Source: Methanobacterium_B sp963825335 (GTDB taxonomy: Archaea > Methanobacteriota > Methanobacteria > Methanobacteriales > Methanobacteriaceae). From it: DNA of 64,000 bases. Positions 9,309-19,700 of the stretch are shown here, piece by piece. The stretch spans positions 124,001 through 188,000 of the forward strand of contig CAWGSP010000002.1 in assembly GCA_963825335.1 (NCBI GenBank), given 5' to 3'. Within the stretch, counting starts at the first letter, position 1, and each line of letters opens with the position of its first letter. The notes under the pieces were generated by a model. That model did no database searches, was not told where the DNA came from, and was given only the letters and a program-made list of their open reading frames with translations. The position numbers and the translations under genes are program-made.

Positions 9309-10103
9309 TTATGATAGGTAGAACAGTGCAACAGCCCTTGCAAAGTACATATAAAGGTAGGGTGCTAGAACGACCGATATTAACAAGCCACCGATATTAG
9401 GATTGTTTAATAAGCTAAAAATACCTATTACTGTCATCCCTATCGTGATTAAGATTATTAAAAAGACCATTCCACTTACCAAGTACCATTCAATAAAATT
9501 TGTACGGGTATGAGAAATTCTATCAAATATCTCATGATATTTAAATGCAGCCGATAATTCATTGTTATTTTGTGCCATGTTTGCAACTGACATCATGGCA
9601 ACAGGAAGTATTGTTAAGATATATATCATTGCAAACAGTATGCCAGATCCTGCACCCAGGTACATGAGAACTCTGATGGAATTCACCCATCTTATTCCAT
9701 TGATCAATACTTGATGCGCTGTTATTGCCAGTGCTGATGAACTTGTAATAACAAAAAATAGTGTGAGCAATATAACAGGAATACTGTAGATTATACACAA
9801 TACGAATACTTTCACACCTTCAATAAACATTTTAAAGATCGAGTCAAATGCGGGTAGTTTCGTATAACCCTCTAAAGAGGATTGTATAATCCTTAAAAAG
9901 TATCCTGTGAACAATACGCTGAGAACTGTTTCTACTGTGACTAAAAGAATTATTAAAACGATGTTAGTTATACCGCTTGATGCAACGATACCTTGAAACG
10001 CAGCTGTCGATGTTGAAAATCCGATGATACCATATATAACAACTTTCTTCCAGTCTGAAAGAGGATATCTTATTGCATCTCCTATTATTTCAATTGTGTT
10101 CAT
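9309..10103 (-). CDS. DUF4013 multi-pass membrane protein
   Basis: 264 residues with six or so hydrophobic helices. The start (MNTIEIIGDAIRYPLSDWKK) and middle (GYFLRIIQSSLEGYTKLPAF followed by FKMFIEGVKV) are typical of DUF4013 proteins, which are abundant in methanogens, and MSVANMAQNN is another family mark. No function has been established for the family. A decayed relative lies at 21274-21809, where the same motifs can be aligned piece by piece. Codon use and composition match the surroundings. Confidence 0.85.
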   Translation of the reverse strand: MNTIEIIGDAIRYPLSDWKKVVIYGIIGFSTSTAAFQGIVASSGITNIVLIILLVTVETVLSVLFTGYFLRIIQSSLEGYTKLPAFDSIFKMFIEGVKVFVLCIIYSIPVILLTLFFVITSSSALAITAHQVLINGIRWVNSIRVLMYLGAGSGILFAMIYILTILPVAMMSVANMAQNNNELSAAFKYHEIFDRISHTRTNFIEWYLVSGMVFLIILITIGMTVIGIFSLLNNPNIGGLLISVVLAPYLYMYFARAVALFYLS

Positions 10104-10544
10104 AACAACCTGTCTATTAAATTACTCGGAAGATATGTATTAATATATTCTTTTTATATTTCTTCTGGATATTATCAAAAAATTTCAAAAAAAATGTTCT
10201 TGTCTTTGATTTATACGAAAATAAAATGAATCACTGCCAACATCTCATTCCATGCAGATAGCAGTTAAAATTTGGGTCCGGCTATTAATATGGCGAATTA
10301 AGAGTTTATATCGACTATGAATGCGTTGTTGATATTATTTGCAGTTTAGATCTGTTTATTAGCGTGTGGTGGGATTGAGGTAGCCATAATCTAAAATATT
10401 TGGAAGTGTTGAGTAATAAAAACGTCAGCTATATATATCATAAAAACCAACTTATAGTAACCAGAATTAACTAAAAGATAATCTGTTTTATAACATACAT
10501 CATCGTATAAATTCACGTTTCAAAAACTTAAGAGGTGAAATATC
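10104..10544. other. Divergent intergenic region with a GC-rich 12-mer
   Basis: About 440 bases between the DUF4013 gene and a tiny ORF. The only notable element is TTGGGTCCGGCT at 10272-10283, GC-rich in an AT-rich setting and found again at 27454-27465. Confidence 0.5.
10272..10283 (+). repeat. 12-bp GC-rich intergenic element, copy 1
   Basis: TTGGGTCCGGCT, identical to 27454-27465. Flanks of the two copies are not alike, so it is a short conserved element rather than part of a longer duplication. Function unknown. Confidence 0.4.
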
Positions 10545-10706
10545 ATGCTTGAATACAAATACATTCATCAAAATTATCTAAGGAACGCTCAGCCATGTTT
10601 CGGACCTTACTATACATCATTCGTTGTTGCACTAGAAATTGAAATAGAAAAAATTACGGCCCTAGAATCAAATTACTATGCAGAAGAAATGGCAGAAATT
10701 GGATAA
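10545..10706 (+). CDS. Possible 53-residue small protein
   Basis: ATG preceded by AGAGGTGA with a spacing of six bases, then 53 codons to TAA. The predicted peptide starts MLEYKYIHQNYLRNAQPCFG and ends in an acidic helix (EEMAEIG). It has one Cys, no membrane helix and no known motif. The good ribosome site is the main support. It could be a small regulator or a chance ORF. Confidence 0.4.
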   Translation: MLEYKYIHQNYLRNAQPCFGPYYTSFVVALEIEIEKITALESNYYAEEMAEIG

Positions 10707-10819
10707 ACAAAAAAATAAACTCGTTCCGCTCTGTTCCTTTTAAAAAATCCATCTTGAAATGATTAAACACCACATCAGAGATGCATTCATAAAAAAATAT
10801 ACATCTATGTCAAAATGGT

Positions 10820-11833
10820 TCATAGATCTTTAAATGTTATCTTGAATTTTGTTCCATTGGCATTTTCGATTTCAACTACACCATCTAATTGTTCTGATAA
10901 ATTGTTTACTAACTGCAGTCCAAGTGATTCTGAGTTTTTATAGTCGATAGCCTCTGGAATTCCAATTCCATCATCCTCCACCACAAGGACATATCTCTTT
11001 CCTAAAGATTTTAACGAAACAGTGACCTCACCATTACGATCATCTGGAAAAGCATACTTTAAGGAGTTTGAAACAAGTTCGCTAATGATGAGTCCACAAG
11101 GAACAGCTGTTTCAATATTAAGTCTGATATCATCTATTGTAACCTTCGGTAAGATCCTGCCCTTTACATCGTAGGATTCCAGTAGATCATTGACCAAACT
11201 ATCAACATAGTCTGAGAAGTTGATTTTAGAAAGGTCTTTAGATTGGTATAACTGTTCATGTATCATTCCCATTAATTTAACACGATTTTGACTCTCTTTA
11301 AGGACTTTTACTGCTTCCGTATTCGTTGAATAATGTGATTGAAGATTCAGCAGACTAATAATGACCTGCATGTTATTCTTAACACGGTGATGTGTTTCCT
11401 TGAGAAGGGTATCCTTTTGATCTAAAGATGATTTAAGACCTTCTTCTGTTTGTTTCCGTTCAATAGCATACTTCAAAGAACGCGAAAGTAATTTACTGTC
11501 CATCTGTCCCTTAATAAGAAAGTCCTGAGCTCCTATTTTAACAGCTTTAACACCCAAAGTTTCATCTTCCAATCCAGTTATGATTATTATTGGAAGTCCA
11601 GGTATTTCATTGAGTATTTTAGTAAATGTCTTAAAACCTTGGCTGTCTGGAAGACCCAAATCCAACAACATCACATCAAAATCTTCATTATCCAATATTT
11701 GTAAAGCTTCACCGAGTGTTTCAGCAAATTTTAAATCAAATTTTTCTTTTGATTCTGATAACATAGTTTTAATCAAAATTATGTCACTCAAATTATCTTC
11801 AACCAGCAGAACATTAAAATTATTTGATACCAT
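10820..11833 (-). CDS. Receiver-histidine kinase hybrid (HisKA_2 type)
   Basis: 337 residues from the ATG at 11833, which directly follows GGGGGG and is better placed than the ATG 11 codons upstream. Residues about 5-125 are a response-regulator receiver: acidic pocket VEDN, phospho-acceptor Asp in LLDLGLPD, and Lys in FLIKGQ. A short linker leads to a HisKA_2 dimerisation domain with the phosphorylatable His in HHRVKNNMQVI (about 145-156), then an ATPase domain with the N box (ELVSNSLKYAF) and G box (VEDDGIGIP). No sensor or membrane part is present. It probably receives phosphate from another kinase, or couples a partner to its own kinase output. The same kinase module recurs at 24793. Confidence 0.92.
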   Translation of the reverse strand: MVSNNFNVLLVEDNLSDIILIKTMLSESKEKFDLKFAETLGEALQILDNEDFDVMLLDLGLPDSQGFKTFTKILNEIPGLPIIIITGLEDETLGVKAVKIGAQDFLIKGQMDSKLLSRSLKYAIERKQTEEGLKSSLDQKDTLLKETHHRVKNNMQVIISLLNLQSHYSTNTEAVKVLKESQNRVKLMGMIHEQLYQSKDLSKINFSDYVDSLVNDLLESYDVKGRILPKVTIDDIRLNIETAVPCGLIISELVSNSLKYAFPDDRNGEVTVSLKSLGKRYVLVVEDDGIGIPEAIDYKNSESLGLQLVNNLSEQLDGVVEIENANGTKFKITFKDL

Positions 11834-12385
11834 GAACCCCCCTATAAAATAAATAATCAATTTCATTCTAATTAATCTTATTACATCATATTATTACCAA
11901 CAAGAAATATTAATCTTTCTAAAAAATATGGCAATTTGAACATGACATTCATATTATAACGATGCTTAAAATCATGAGAAAATTGGTCTGATATCACCCG
12001 AAATAAAAAATAAATTTGTTTAATTTAGCATTTTAAATAAAACCTAAAATATATTTGGTTAACCAATACATTTGAAAATAATCCATATGATACATTAATA
12101 AAATATTTAATAGATAATCTTAACAACAATCCGTAGGAAATCAATGTATTGAAGATTGAATAAAGAATGTAAATTTGTTATAGTTTCAAAGGGAGATTGC
12201 GTAAAAATTTTATTTAAACCATTAAATCTACTGTTGGATAAATCTTTTAAATTCAATCGCAGAAATCTTCCGTTGATAACCCTGATAATAAACAATTGAA
12301 ATAAAAATTATCATAAAATATTATTATGGAAGATTCTTATGTTGCATAACTGTAACCCCAAAAAAAAATTTAATGGAGGAATTTA
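11834..12385. other. AT-rich divergent intergenic region
   Basis: About 550 bases. A reverse-strand open frame at 12107-12295 lacks a ribosome site and is rejected. Presumably contains the promoters of both flanking genes, but I cannot place them with confidence. Confidence 0.4.
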
Positions 12386-13012
12386 ATGGAAGATCTAGGG
12401 GTAGATTTTTATGAAGATTTAATAGCCTATGTTCTCTTCAAATTCAACGTTAATACACGAAATTATAAGGTATTATTATTAACAGACCATGAATTTGATG
12501 TTTTTAACAAAGAATGTGATATTGTTAAAAGCTTTTATTATATGATAACATTTAATCCAGAATTCAGTAATGGTAAATACCGAGATCAATATTTGAATAT
12601 GATCACAAAGGAATACGATGAATTCTTTCTCCAGAGTGACGATGATACATATATTTCAGCATCTCTTATAGATACTAATAAAGTTTACAGAACTGTAGAT
12701 CCAGTACATCGGACCATAGAAATTTTAAAGGAAGATAACAGTACTGATAAAGATGTTACCGCTTTGAACTCCCTATTAACAGATTATTCCAATTACAAAT
12801 ATCTAATTCTTTTAAGATTACAAAGACATGAGAGTTTACTCAACGAAGATAATGACGACATATATTTAGACGTAATACACGAGGCTATTCATATTGTTGA
12901 ACATGAAAAACCTCCATCATGGTGGAAATTTTGGATGAACAAAAATATGCCCTCGGAAGAAATGGAGTCATTAACATATCAATTTTACAATGAATGGGCA
13001 AGTAATCTGTAA
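12386..13012 (+). CDS. Hypothetical protein with a zinc-protease-like HEXXH motif
   Basis: 208 residues, ATG after GGAGG with a normal gap. The protein is acidic and soluble. Residues 165-169 read HEAIH inside an amphipathic helix (DVIHEAIHIVEHE), matching the HEXXH zinc-binding signature of metallopeptidases, with His173 and Glu174 following. A C-terminal segment SEEMESLTYQFYNEW could supply a third ligand through an upstream Glu. The rest has no known domain. The motif is short and may arise by chance, so a protease role is only a proposal. A single-gene unit. Confidence 0.7.
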   Translation: MEDLGVDFYEDLIAYVLFKFNVNTRNYKVLLLTDHEFDVFNKECDIVKSFYYMITFNPEFSNGKYRDQYLNMITKEYDEFFLQSDDDTYISASLIDTNKVYRTVDPVHRTIEILKEDNSTDKDVTALNSLLTDYSNYKYLILLRLQRHESLLNEDNDDIYLDVIHEAIHIVEHEKPPSWWKFWMNKNMPSEEMESLTYQFYNEWASNL

Positions 13013-13606
13013 ATAATCATATCAACAAGACATTCCCATCCTTAACAATTGAGTATTTATGGAATTATATTGAAAATATTTCATATATATCCAATTTTAA
13101 CAACAGATTTAATAAAAATTTTATTCAAAACAATTCCCATTGGTTTTCTTATGGTTATAGAGACCCATTTGCATTTTAAAACTTGATATGAAACATAAGA
13201 ATCAAAGGACTGATAAGATGTCTTTTGTTTAATCACACTATGATATGGGAAGTAATTGATTTAAAAGAGTTATTATGAGATTTAATCTTATTTTAATCCT
13301 CAAACATTACTATTAATAAATTCTGATATTAATAAACCATTGACAATAAGATTGAAATAACAGTATTTTTTGAATTGAAGATTGAATTAATCTGATCTAC
13401 TAGAAATACTAATAGATATGCCTCGTCTTTAATTGGACATTTTTATACGATTTGAAAGGGCGTTAAATTAAAAAATAAGCCTTACAATCGTCTTTTTTTG
13501 GGAATTAAATCAAAACTTTTATAAAGGATGATTATGTTCATATTAATTAGTCTAAGTAAAACGTTATCCAAACATATTTAATGTTTTCAGACGGGGAGGC
13601 GGTAGA
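13013..13606. other. Upstream region of the second pseudomurein-binding gene
   Basis: About 590 bases. The last 120 parallel the region before 4129: T run (about 13491-13497), TATA box TTTTATAAAGG (13517-13527), leader of about 60 nt, then GGGGAGGCGGTAGA directly before ATT. Farther upstream nothing stands out. Confidence 0.5.
13517..13527 (+). promoter_or_regulatory. TATA box of the second pseudomurein-binding transglutaminase-like gene
   Basis: TTTTATAAAGG, 80-90 bases before the ATT start, the same distance as in the paralog at 4043. Predicted transcription start is near 13550. Confidence 0.5.
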
Positions 13607-14329
13607 ATTAAGCGAGAATTATTATATTCGGTGTTATTATTATTTGGTGTAACACTGATTTTTACAGTAGGTTCGAGTAGTGCTGCAACAGTAAATCAGA
13701 CAGCAAACAATACAAATGTATCAGCTACACAGACAGTAACCAATACTGCAACAACAACTGTTAAACAAGTTTCAACAACTAATCTTAACTGTACCAACAA
13801 TACTGATGGTGTGGTAGTAAACAATTTAACAATTGCTCAATTGAAAAACGGGATCTCGAGAGTCGAGGCATTCTACGCAAAAGATCATAGATTACCAAAC
13901 TACGTGAGTTACGGGAGTAGACACGTTCTTATAGCAACATTTGAAAAAAATATTGCATCACAGGGACTAAAACTAGTACTACCAAAAATAGCAACATCAT
14001 CTAACACATCACTAGCAACCATGAATGATATCATGAGAAGCGCAGATAAATATGGTTACAGCCATGCATATCATGATGCAGCAGATTTAGAAAGGTATGG
14101 ATGTGGTGACTGTTGGGCTATGAGTGATTATCTGTTCCAAAAAATGAAAGCAGCCAATATCGATGTTAGAATTGTACAGTATGTGACAGCATATTCAAGC
14201 AGGCATAGATCCATACAAATTATGGAAGATGGTAAATGGGTTGATGCACCTTACCAAGCCGACGGAATTAATATGATGTTCTGGAATGTAAGCAGTAAAC
14301 CAGGCATGTTTGTATATGAACAATCATAA
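13607..14329 (+). CDS. Secreted pseudomurein-binding transglutaminase-like protein, second copy
   Basis: 240 residues if read from ATT at 13607. The signal peptide (1-26) is close to that of the protein at 4129; in both, codons 2-3 encode Lys-Arg. A short T/N-rich linker, then a single pseudomurein-binding repeat (about 70-125, with LTIAQL, LPNYV, GSRHVLIATFEKNIASQ). The C-terminal domain carries GCGDCWAMSDYL with Cys169, His200 (SRHRS) and Asp213 (WVDAP), the spacing of a transglutaminase-like Cys-His-Asp triad. It is shorter and divergent in the catalytic half, so substrate preference may differ. Start choice: strong GGGGAGGCGGT at 13593-13603; no ATG, and GTG at 13631 is 30 bases away and inside the signal peptide. 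Predicted target of the small RNA at 22957. Confidence 0.88.
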   Translation: MKRELLYSVLLLFGVTLIFTVGSSSAATVNQTANNTNVSATQTVTNTATTTVKQVSTTNLNCTNNTDGVVVNNLTIAQLKNGISRVEAFYAKDHRLPNYVSYGSRHVLIATFEKNIASQGLKLVLPKIATSSNTSLATMNDIMRSADKYGYSHAYHDAADLERYGCGDCWAMSDYLFQKMKAANIDVRIVQYVTAYSSRHRSIQIMEDGKWVDAPYQADGINMMFWNVSSKPGMFVYEQS

Positions 14330-14981
14330 AAATTCTATCTTTTTTCTTTTTTTAATGGAAATTCAGATTTTTTTTAAACAACATTTGATTATGTTATTAT
14401 TTCATCTGGAACTGATCAATAGGTTTCAACTATTCATCCTTATTTAAGTCCCAATAGATCTATTCAATAAATATTGAATAATTTCATTCAGATTTTTTTT
14501 AACGTTAACATTATTATTGACCCATAACTTTATAAGTGATGCCGACTATATATATAGTATAAGCTATATGTAATAGTCTGAATTTTTATTGTGTGAATGA
14601 TTAATTTTTTTATCAATATAATAATTAATAGACCATAATAAGTTTAAATTAACCAATAAAATTATTTTCATTGAGTAAAATTCATATAATTTATACCAAA
14701 AAGTTTATACTAAACTAAAATAAATATAAGGTAGCAAGATATTAGGTAAGCTACTATTTTTTTATGAAATAAATTTTACCTTTTAAATATAGGAATTTTG
14801 GGAGATGAGATTTATATTTGTTGAAGTTGTTTGGATTGTAATTTATACTTAATGTAATTTATTTTTAAAAAATGGATTCATAAAAATTAATAACATAAAA
14901 ATAAGTTATTTCGAAGATGTTTAGGCCCAAATATTTCCGTAATAACAGTTCAATTGTTTACTTTATATTGGGAGGAAAATT
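14330..14981. other. AT-rich region upstream of TFE
   Basis: About 650 bases. It holds a short inverted repeat ATTCAAT/ATTGAAT near 14462-14479 followed by T runs (possible transcript end), and a TATA-like stretch with TTTATAAGTGAT near 14528 resembling the promoter at 4043. No gene is evident. Confidence 0.4.
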
Positions 14982-15476
14982 ATGCTAAGTGATCCTATAG
15001 TTCAAGAAATTTTGATGGATATAACTAACGATGAGAAAAGTAGCGTCTCAATTGTCGAATGTATACTGAATGGTAAAACTTTTGACGAAGAAATTGCAGA
15101 GGAAACTGAGATCAGATTAAATATAGTAAGAAAAGTACTGTACAAAATGTACGATGCTGGAATTGCAACATACAAAAGAAGTAGAGATCCTGAAACTAAT
15201 TGGTATATCTACAGTTGGAGATTTGAGCAGGATAAAATATTCGAAATTATTGATAAGAAATACGAGAAATTTTCTAGAGAAATTGAAGAATCTTTGGAAT
15301 ATGAAGAATCTAACATGTTCTTTTCATGTAAAGAAAATGGTCATAGATACAAATTTGATGACGCTACTGAGAACAACTTCGAATGTCCAAAATGTGGTGA
15401 ATCACTTGAATATCAGGATAATTCAACCATAATTGTCGAGCTTAAACAGATGATGGAAAAAAATAGCAAGGCATAA
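14982..15476 (+). CDS. tfe: Transcription factor E (TFE, TFIIE-alpha homolog)
   Basis: 164 residues after a strong GGGAGG. The N-terminal half is the extended winged helix (about 1-90) that contacts the RNA polymerase clamp and upstream DNA, a linker helix is rich in Glu/Lys, and the C-terminal zinc ribbon (about 110-145) reads FFSCKENGHRYKF ... FECPKCGESL. The second knuckle is CPKCG; the first is Cys-x4-His rather than the usual CxxC. TFE assists promoter opening alongside TBP and TFB. A closely similar paralog lies at 21918 on the other strand. Which of the two is the housekeeping copy cannot be decided here. Confidence 0.88.
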   Translation: MLSDPIVQEILMDITNDEKSSVSIVECILNGKTFDEEIAEETEIRLNIVRKVLYKMYDAGIATYKRSRDPETNWYIYSWRFEQDKIFEIIDKKYEKFSREIEESLEYEESNMFFSCKENGHRYKFDDATENNFECPKCGESLEYQDNSTIIVELKQMMEKNSKA

Positions 15477-15602
15477 GTACATTTTTGTACTGATGAGTGA
15501 ATTTTTTTCAAATTATAACACATTGGTGAATTAAGATGTTCTAGGCGTCTTAAATAATTTATTTCTGAATTTCTTTAACATTAATTTTTATATAAACAGG
15601 AG

Positions 15603-15899
15603 TTGATTACTATTTTATTAAAAAACGAATTAAGAAATCTCAATAACGATCTTATTTTAAGGGCCAGAGAAGGTAAATGTGGGAATATTAATATCCATGA
15701 AATGCTGAAAGCTGTCAGTGTTTTAAATACAAACACTCTTGGTCAAACTTACCTGCTTGACCATAACACCGATGAAAAGTTTGATGAACTTTTAACTATG
15801 ATCGATGACATCACGGTGGATATGAGATCCGGTCAGATGAACATCATTGACCTCACATCCAAATATACAGATAAAATTTCTGAAGGTATTGAAGAATAA
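15603..15899 (+). CDS. Hypothetical 98-residue protein
   Basis: A soluble, largely helical protein with no recognised domain (contains LRAREGKCGNINIHEMLKAV). AGGAG (15598-15602) abuts the TTG at 15603, leaving no spacing; the next plausible initiators are ATT codons at 15606 and 15612, the latter with a 9-base gap. The coordinates given use TTG. It follows the TFE gene by 126 bases on the same strand and could be co-transcribed. Function unknown. Confidence 0.6.
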   Translation: MITILLKNELRNLNNDLILRAREGKCGNINIHEMLKAVSVLNTNTLGQTYLLDHNTDEKFDELLTMIDDITVDMRSGQMNIIDLTSKYTDKISEGIEE

Positions 15900-16171
15900 T
15901 TTATACGTTTTAATCTATTTGAAAGTGATTAATCCTGAATAATAATTAAGTATTAAATAAAAATTAAATAGGAAAAAATTTCCTATTATTTGTTTGAATT
16001 TAAAGGTTTATGTCCTATTAAGTCCATTTTCTTGTTTTTGAATATTTCTTTTGGTGAGCATACAAATATATTTTGTAGATTTATTTGGTTATTTTTTAAT
16101 TGTTGAGTGTTTTTTAGTAAACATACCCATATGTTGGATTATTTTTCTGGTTTTGGTTTTCTTTCAATATC

Positions 16172-16551
16172 CTATTGTTCTTCTGTTGTTTTTAGTTTGA
16201 GTTTTAATTTACCTCCTATTGCACCGCCGATTGTCCCGACAATTGCAGCAGATATGGTAATCATGATAACATGACAATTTGAATAGTTAATCCAGGAAAA
16301 CTTCCTAAATTTGATCCTGTAGTTACTGAATTAACTCCATGTGCTATTAGGATTCCTACTATAAACCCACCAATGATTCCAGCAACCAAACCATTTAATG
16401 CACCATTTTTTGTACCGCCACCAACCATGTAACCTAAAATTAATATGGCAAATTGAAACTCCAATTACACTTAACCAACCACTAATAGTCCAAGTAATCC
16501 TAAAATTATTACTAAAACTGCACCCATAATAGAATCCATCCATTTGATCAT
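16172..16551 (-). pseudogene. Decayed DUF5518 membrane protein
   Basis: The start MIKWMDSIMGAVLVIILGLL is followed by an early stop. The family core (GYMVGGGTKNGALNGLVAGIIGG) reappears in another frame, ending IVMLS, and the C-terminal part (AAIVGTIGGAIGGKLKLKLK) is found in yet another frame. The order of glycine-rich membrane segments is that of DUF5518 proteins of methanobacteria. At least two or three frameshifts separate the pieces, so it is not expressed as a normal protein. Confidence 0.7.
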
Positions 16552-16737
16552 TACCCGACCCCCCATTTAATACTAAAATAATCTATTTACATAAACAACT
16601 AAAAAAAAAACTTTCTTAAAAATTTGAAGTTGAAAAAAAAGTAAAAAAAGTATATGAATTCCAAATCGTTGAAATATATTTAAATATGTTCTAACAATTT
16701 CAATATAAATTTAATCAGATTTTATTAGGGTATTCAT

Positions 16738-19700
16738 ATGGGTAATAAAAATAGCATGATTAAAAAAGTAGAAGATGATCTTAGTGGAACTGAGTATGGA
16801 TTACAGTTTCAACGTTTGCTTGAAAGTGAAGAAAAATATCGCACACTTTTTGAGACCATAAGATTAGGTATAGTATATCAAGATAATAATGGCCAGATCA
16901 CCACTGCGAATCCTGAAGCAGAAGAAATACTTGGTCTATCAATTGATCAGATGCAAGGAAAAACAACAACAGATCCTAGGTGGAAAAGTATATGCGAAGA
17001 TGGATCAGACTTTCCGGGTGAAAATCATCCCGCAATGATCGCATTGAAGACTGGGAAAAATGTAAAAAATGTGATAATGGGAGTTTTTGATCCTAAAACC
17101 GAACAAACTCGTTGGATAAATATAAACGCCACCCCACAATACAGAAAAGGCGAAAAAAAACCATTTCAAGTGTACACCACATTTGAAGATATTACAAAAC
17201 GTAAAAAAGATCAAGAAGCTTTAAACGAAAGTGAAGAGAAATTCTCTAAAGCTTTCCATTCAAACTCTGCTGCTATGACTGTTACCCGCTTGAGCGATGG
17301 AATGATTATAGATGCAAATGAAAGCTTCGAAACACTTTTTGGATATACTCATGAAGAAACCGTTGGCCACAGTACTAACGAACTTGGCATTTGGCTCACC
17401 CCCCAGGAGAGAGATGCGAAGGTTGAAAAACTACTGAAACATGGCAAGTTGCCGATGCATGAAGTTACTTTCGGTACTAAATCTGGTGAACATATCTATG
17501 TGATGTTTTCAGTCGAATTAATTCATATCAAAGGACAAGTTTATATTCTTACAACCAGTATGGATTATACTGAACGCAAAAAAGTGGAAAAACATAATCA
17601 GAAGCTCTTTGAGAGTGAACAACAACTTACAGAAGAACTTCGAACCTCAAATGAAGAATTACAATCAATAACCGAAGAACTTCAAGTAACCAATGAAGAA
17701 CTTCGCCAGCAAGAAGAAACCCAGTTGAAACTGTATAACGAACTTCAGGAAAGTAATAAAAGACTAAATAAAACTTTAGAAGAGCTGAGTAAATCTCAGA
17801 CCTTATTAAGTTCAATCACGAATCTTTCATCCGATGTAATTTATGTGAAAGACCGCCAGAGCCGCTGGATATTTGTTAATCCTGCTTTAGAGAGAATTGT
17901 GGGTAAAAAATCTGATAATTTATTGGGAAAAAATGACCTTGAAATATATTCAAATCCAGAAATAGGAAAAACAATACTAGAGAACGACAGTAAGATCATG
18001 GAATCTGGCAGGGAAGAAATTTTGGAAGAAATTGTTGAAACTCAAGATGGAATACGTTCGTTTATTTCTGTAAAGACACCGCGTTTCAATGAAAACGGCG
18101 AAGTAATTGGAATTGTTGGCATATCACATGATATTACTGCTCGCAAACAAGCAGAATATGTATTACAAGAAAGTGAAGAGAAGTACAGAAATATAATTGA
18201 AACAGCCAATGAAGGAATCATGATAACAGATCCCTCCGCAATTATAACCTTTGTAAATGCTAAAATGGCAGAAATGTTAGGATACTCAATAAAAGAACTG
18301 ATGGGACTAAATAGCATAAATCTTATCGATGAAACTGAAATTGAAAAAGCAAAGCAAAGAATAAGTGATCGGAAAAAGGGGATTAGGGGAGAATATGAAC
18401 TTAAATTCATAAAGAAAAACGGCGAAGTTTTATGGACACATGGTAGTGTAAGTCCAATGTATGACCATAATGGACACCATACCAGTAATCTGACAATGTA
18501 TACAGACATCAACATACGTAAAAAAGCTGAAATACTTAACAAGCAACTATTGGAGAACGAACAACAACTAACAGAAGAACTTCGAACCTCAAACGAAGAA
18601 TTACAATCCATAAGTGAAGAACTTCAAACTTCAAACGAAGAATTGATATCCACTACTGGGGAGCTGCAGATTTCTAATGATAATCTTGGAAAAGCCTTGA
18701 AAAGTTATGATCAACTTAATAATACCCTTATTGCACTTAGAGACAGTAGTTTTGTGATGATGCACGCTACTGATGAAGATTTTTATTTGGATGAAGTATG
18801 CAGAATCATAATTGAAGACTGTGGTTATTCAATGGTGTGGATTGGTTTTACTCAAGAACAAGGTAAGAAAGTTGTTCCAGTTGCAAATTATGGTTTCGAT
18901 GAAGATTATCTCAAAACATTGAATATCACATGGGATGATACAGAATATGGTCAGGGACCTACAGGCACAGCTATTCGTACTGGAAAACCTAGTATATGTG
19001 AGAATATGCTGATTGATCCTAAATTCAAACCATGGCGTAGAGAAGCAATTAAACGCGGTTATGCATCTTCAATTGTTCTGCCAATTACCCTTAATGACCA
19101 AGTAACTGGAGCATTAACCATTTATTCGACGGAAACAAACCCATTTTCAGAAGAAGAAATTAAACTGTTACAAGAACTTGCAGATGATATTTCTTTCGGA
19201 TTAACAGCTTTAAGATTACGTGTTGCACATGCTAAAGCAGAAGAAACATTAAAAGAAAGTCTTTTAGAAGTTCAGAGGTCTAATGCTGAACTTAAACAAT
19301 TTGCTTATATAACTTCACATGACTTGAGAGAACCGTTACGTATGATAACAAGCTTTTTACAACTGTTAGAGAGAAGATATCAAAACCAGTTAGATGCAGA
19401 TGCCAATGAATTTATAGGATATGCTGTTGATGGGGCTAAAAGATTAGATAGAATGATACAAGATATTTTAGTTTATTCAAAAATCACCAATAAAGAACGG
19501 AACTTAACCTACTTTAACACTAATAAAGTCCTTGAACAATGCTATTTGAACTTAAAAACATCTATCGACGATAATGATGCTCAAATAACACATGATGATT
19601 TACCTACAATCAAGGTAGATGAACAACTGATGGTTCAACTATTCCAGAATATTATTAGCAACGCAATCAAATATCGTGGGTATGAATCTCCTAAAATTCA

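Noticed and set aside
12107..12295. Reverse-strand 62-codon open frame
   Set aside because: No ribosome site and no similarity to anything recognisable.
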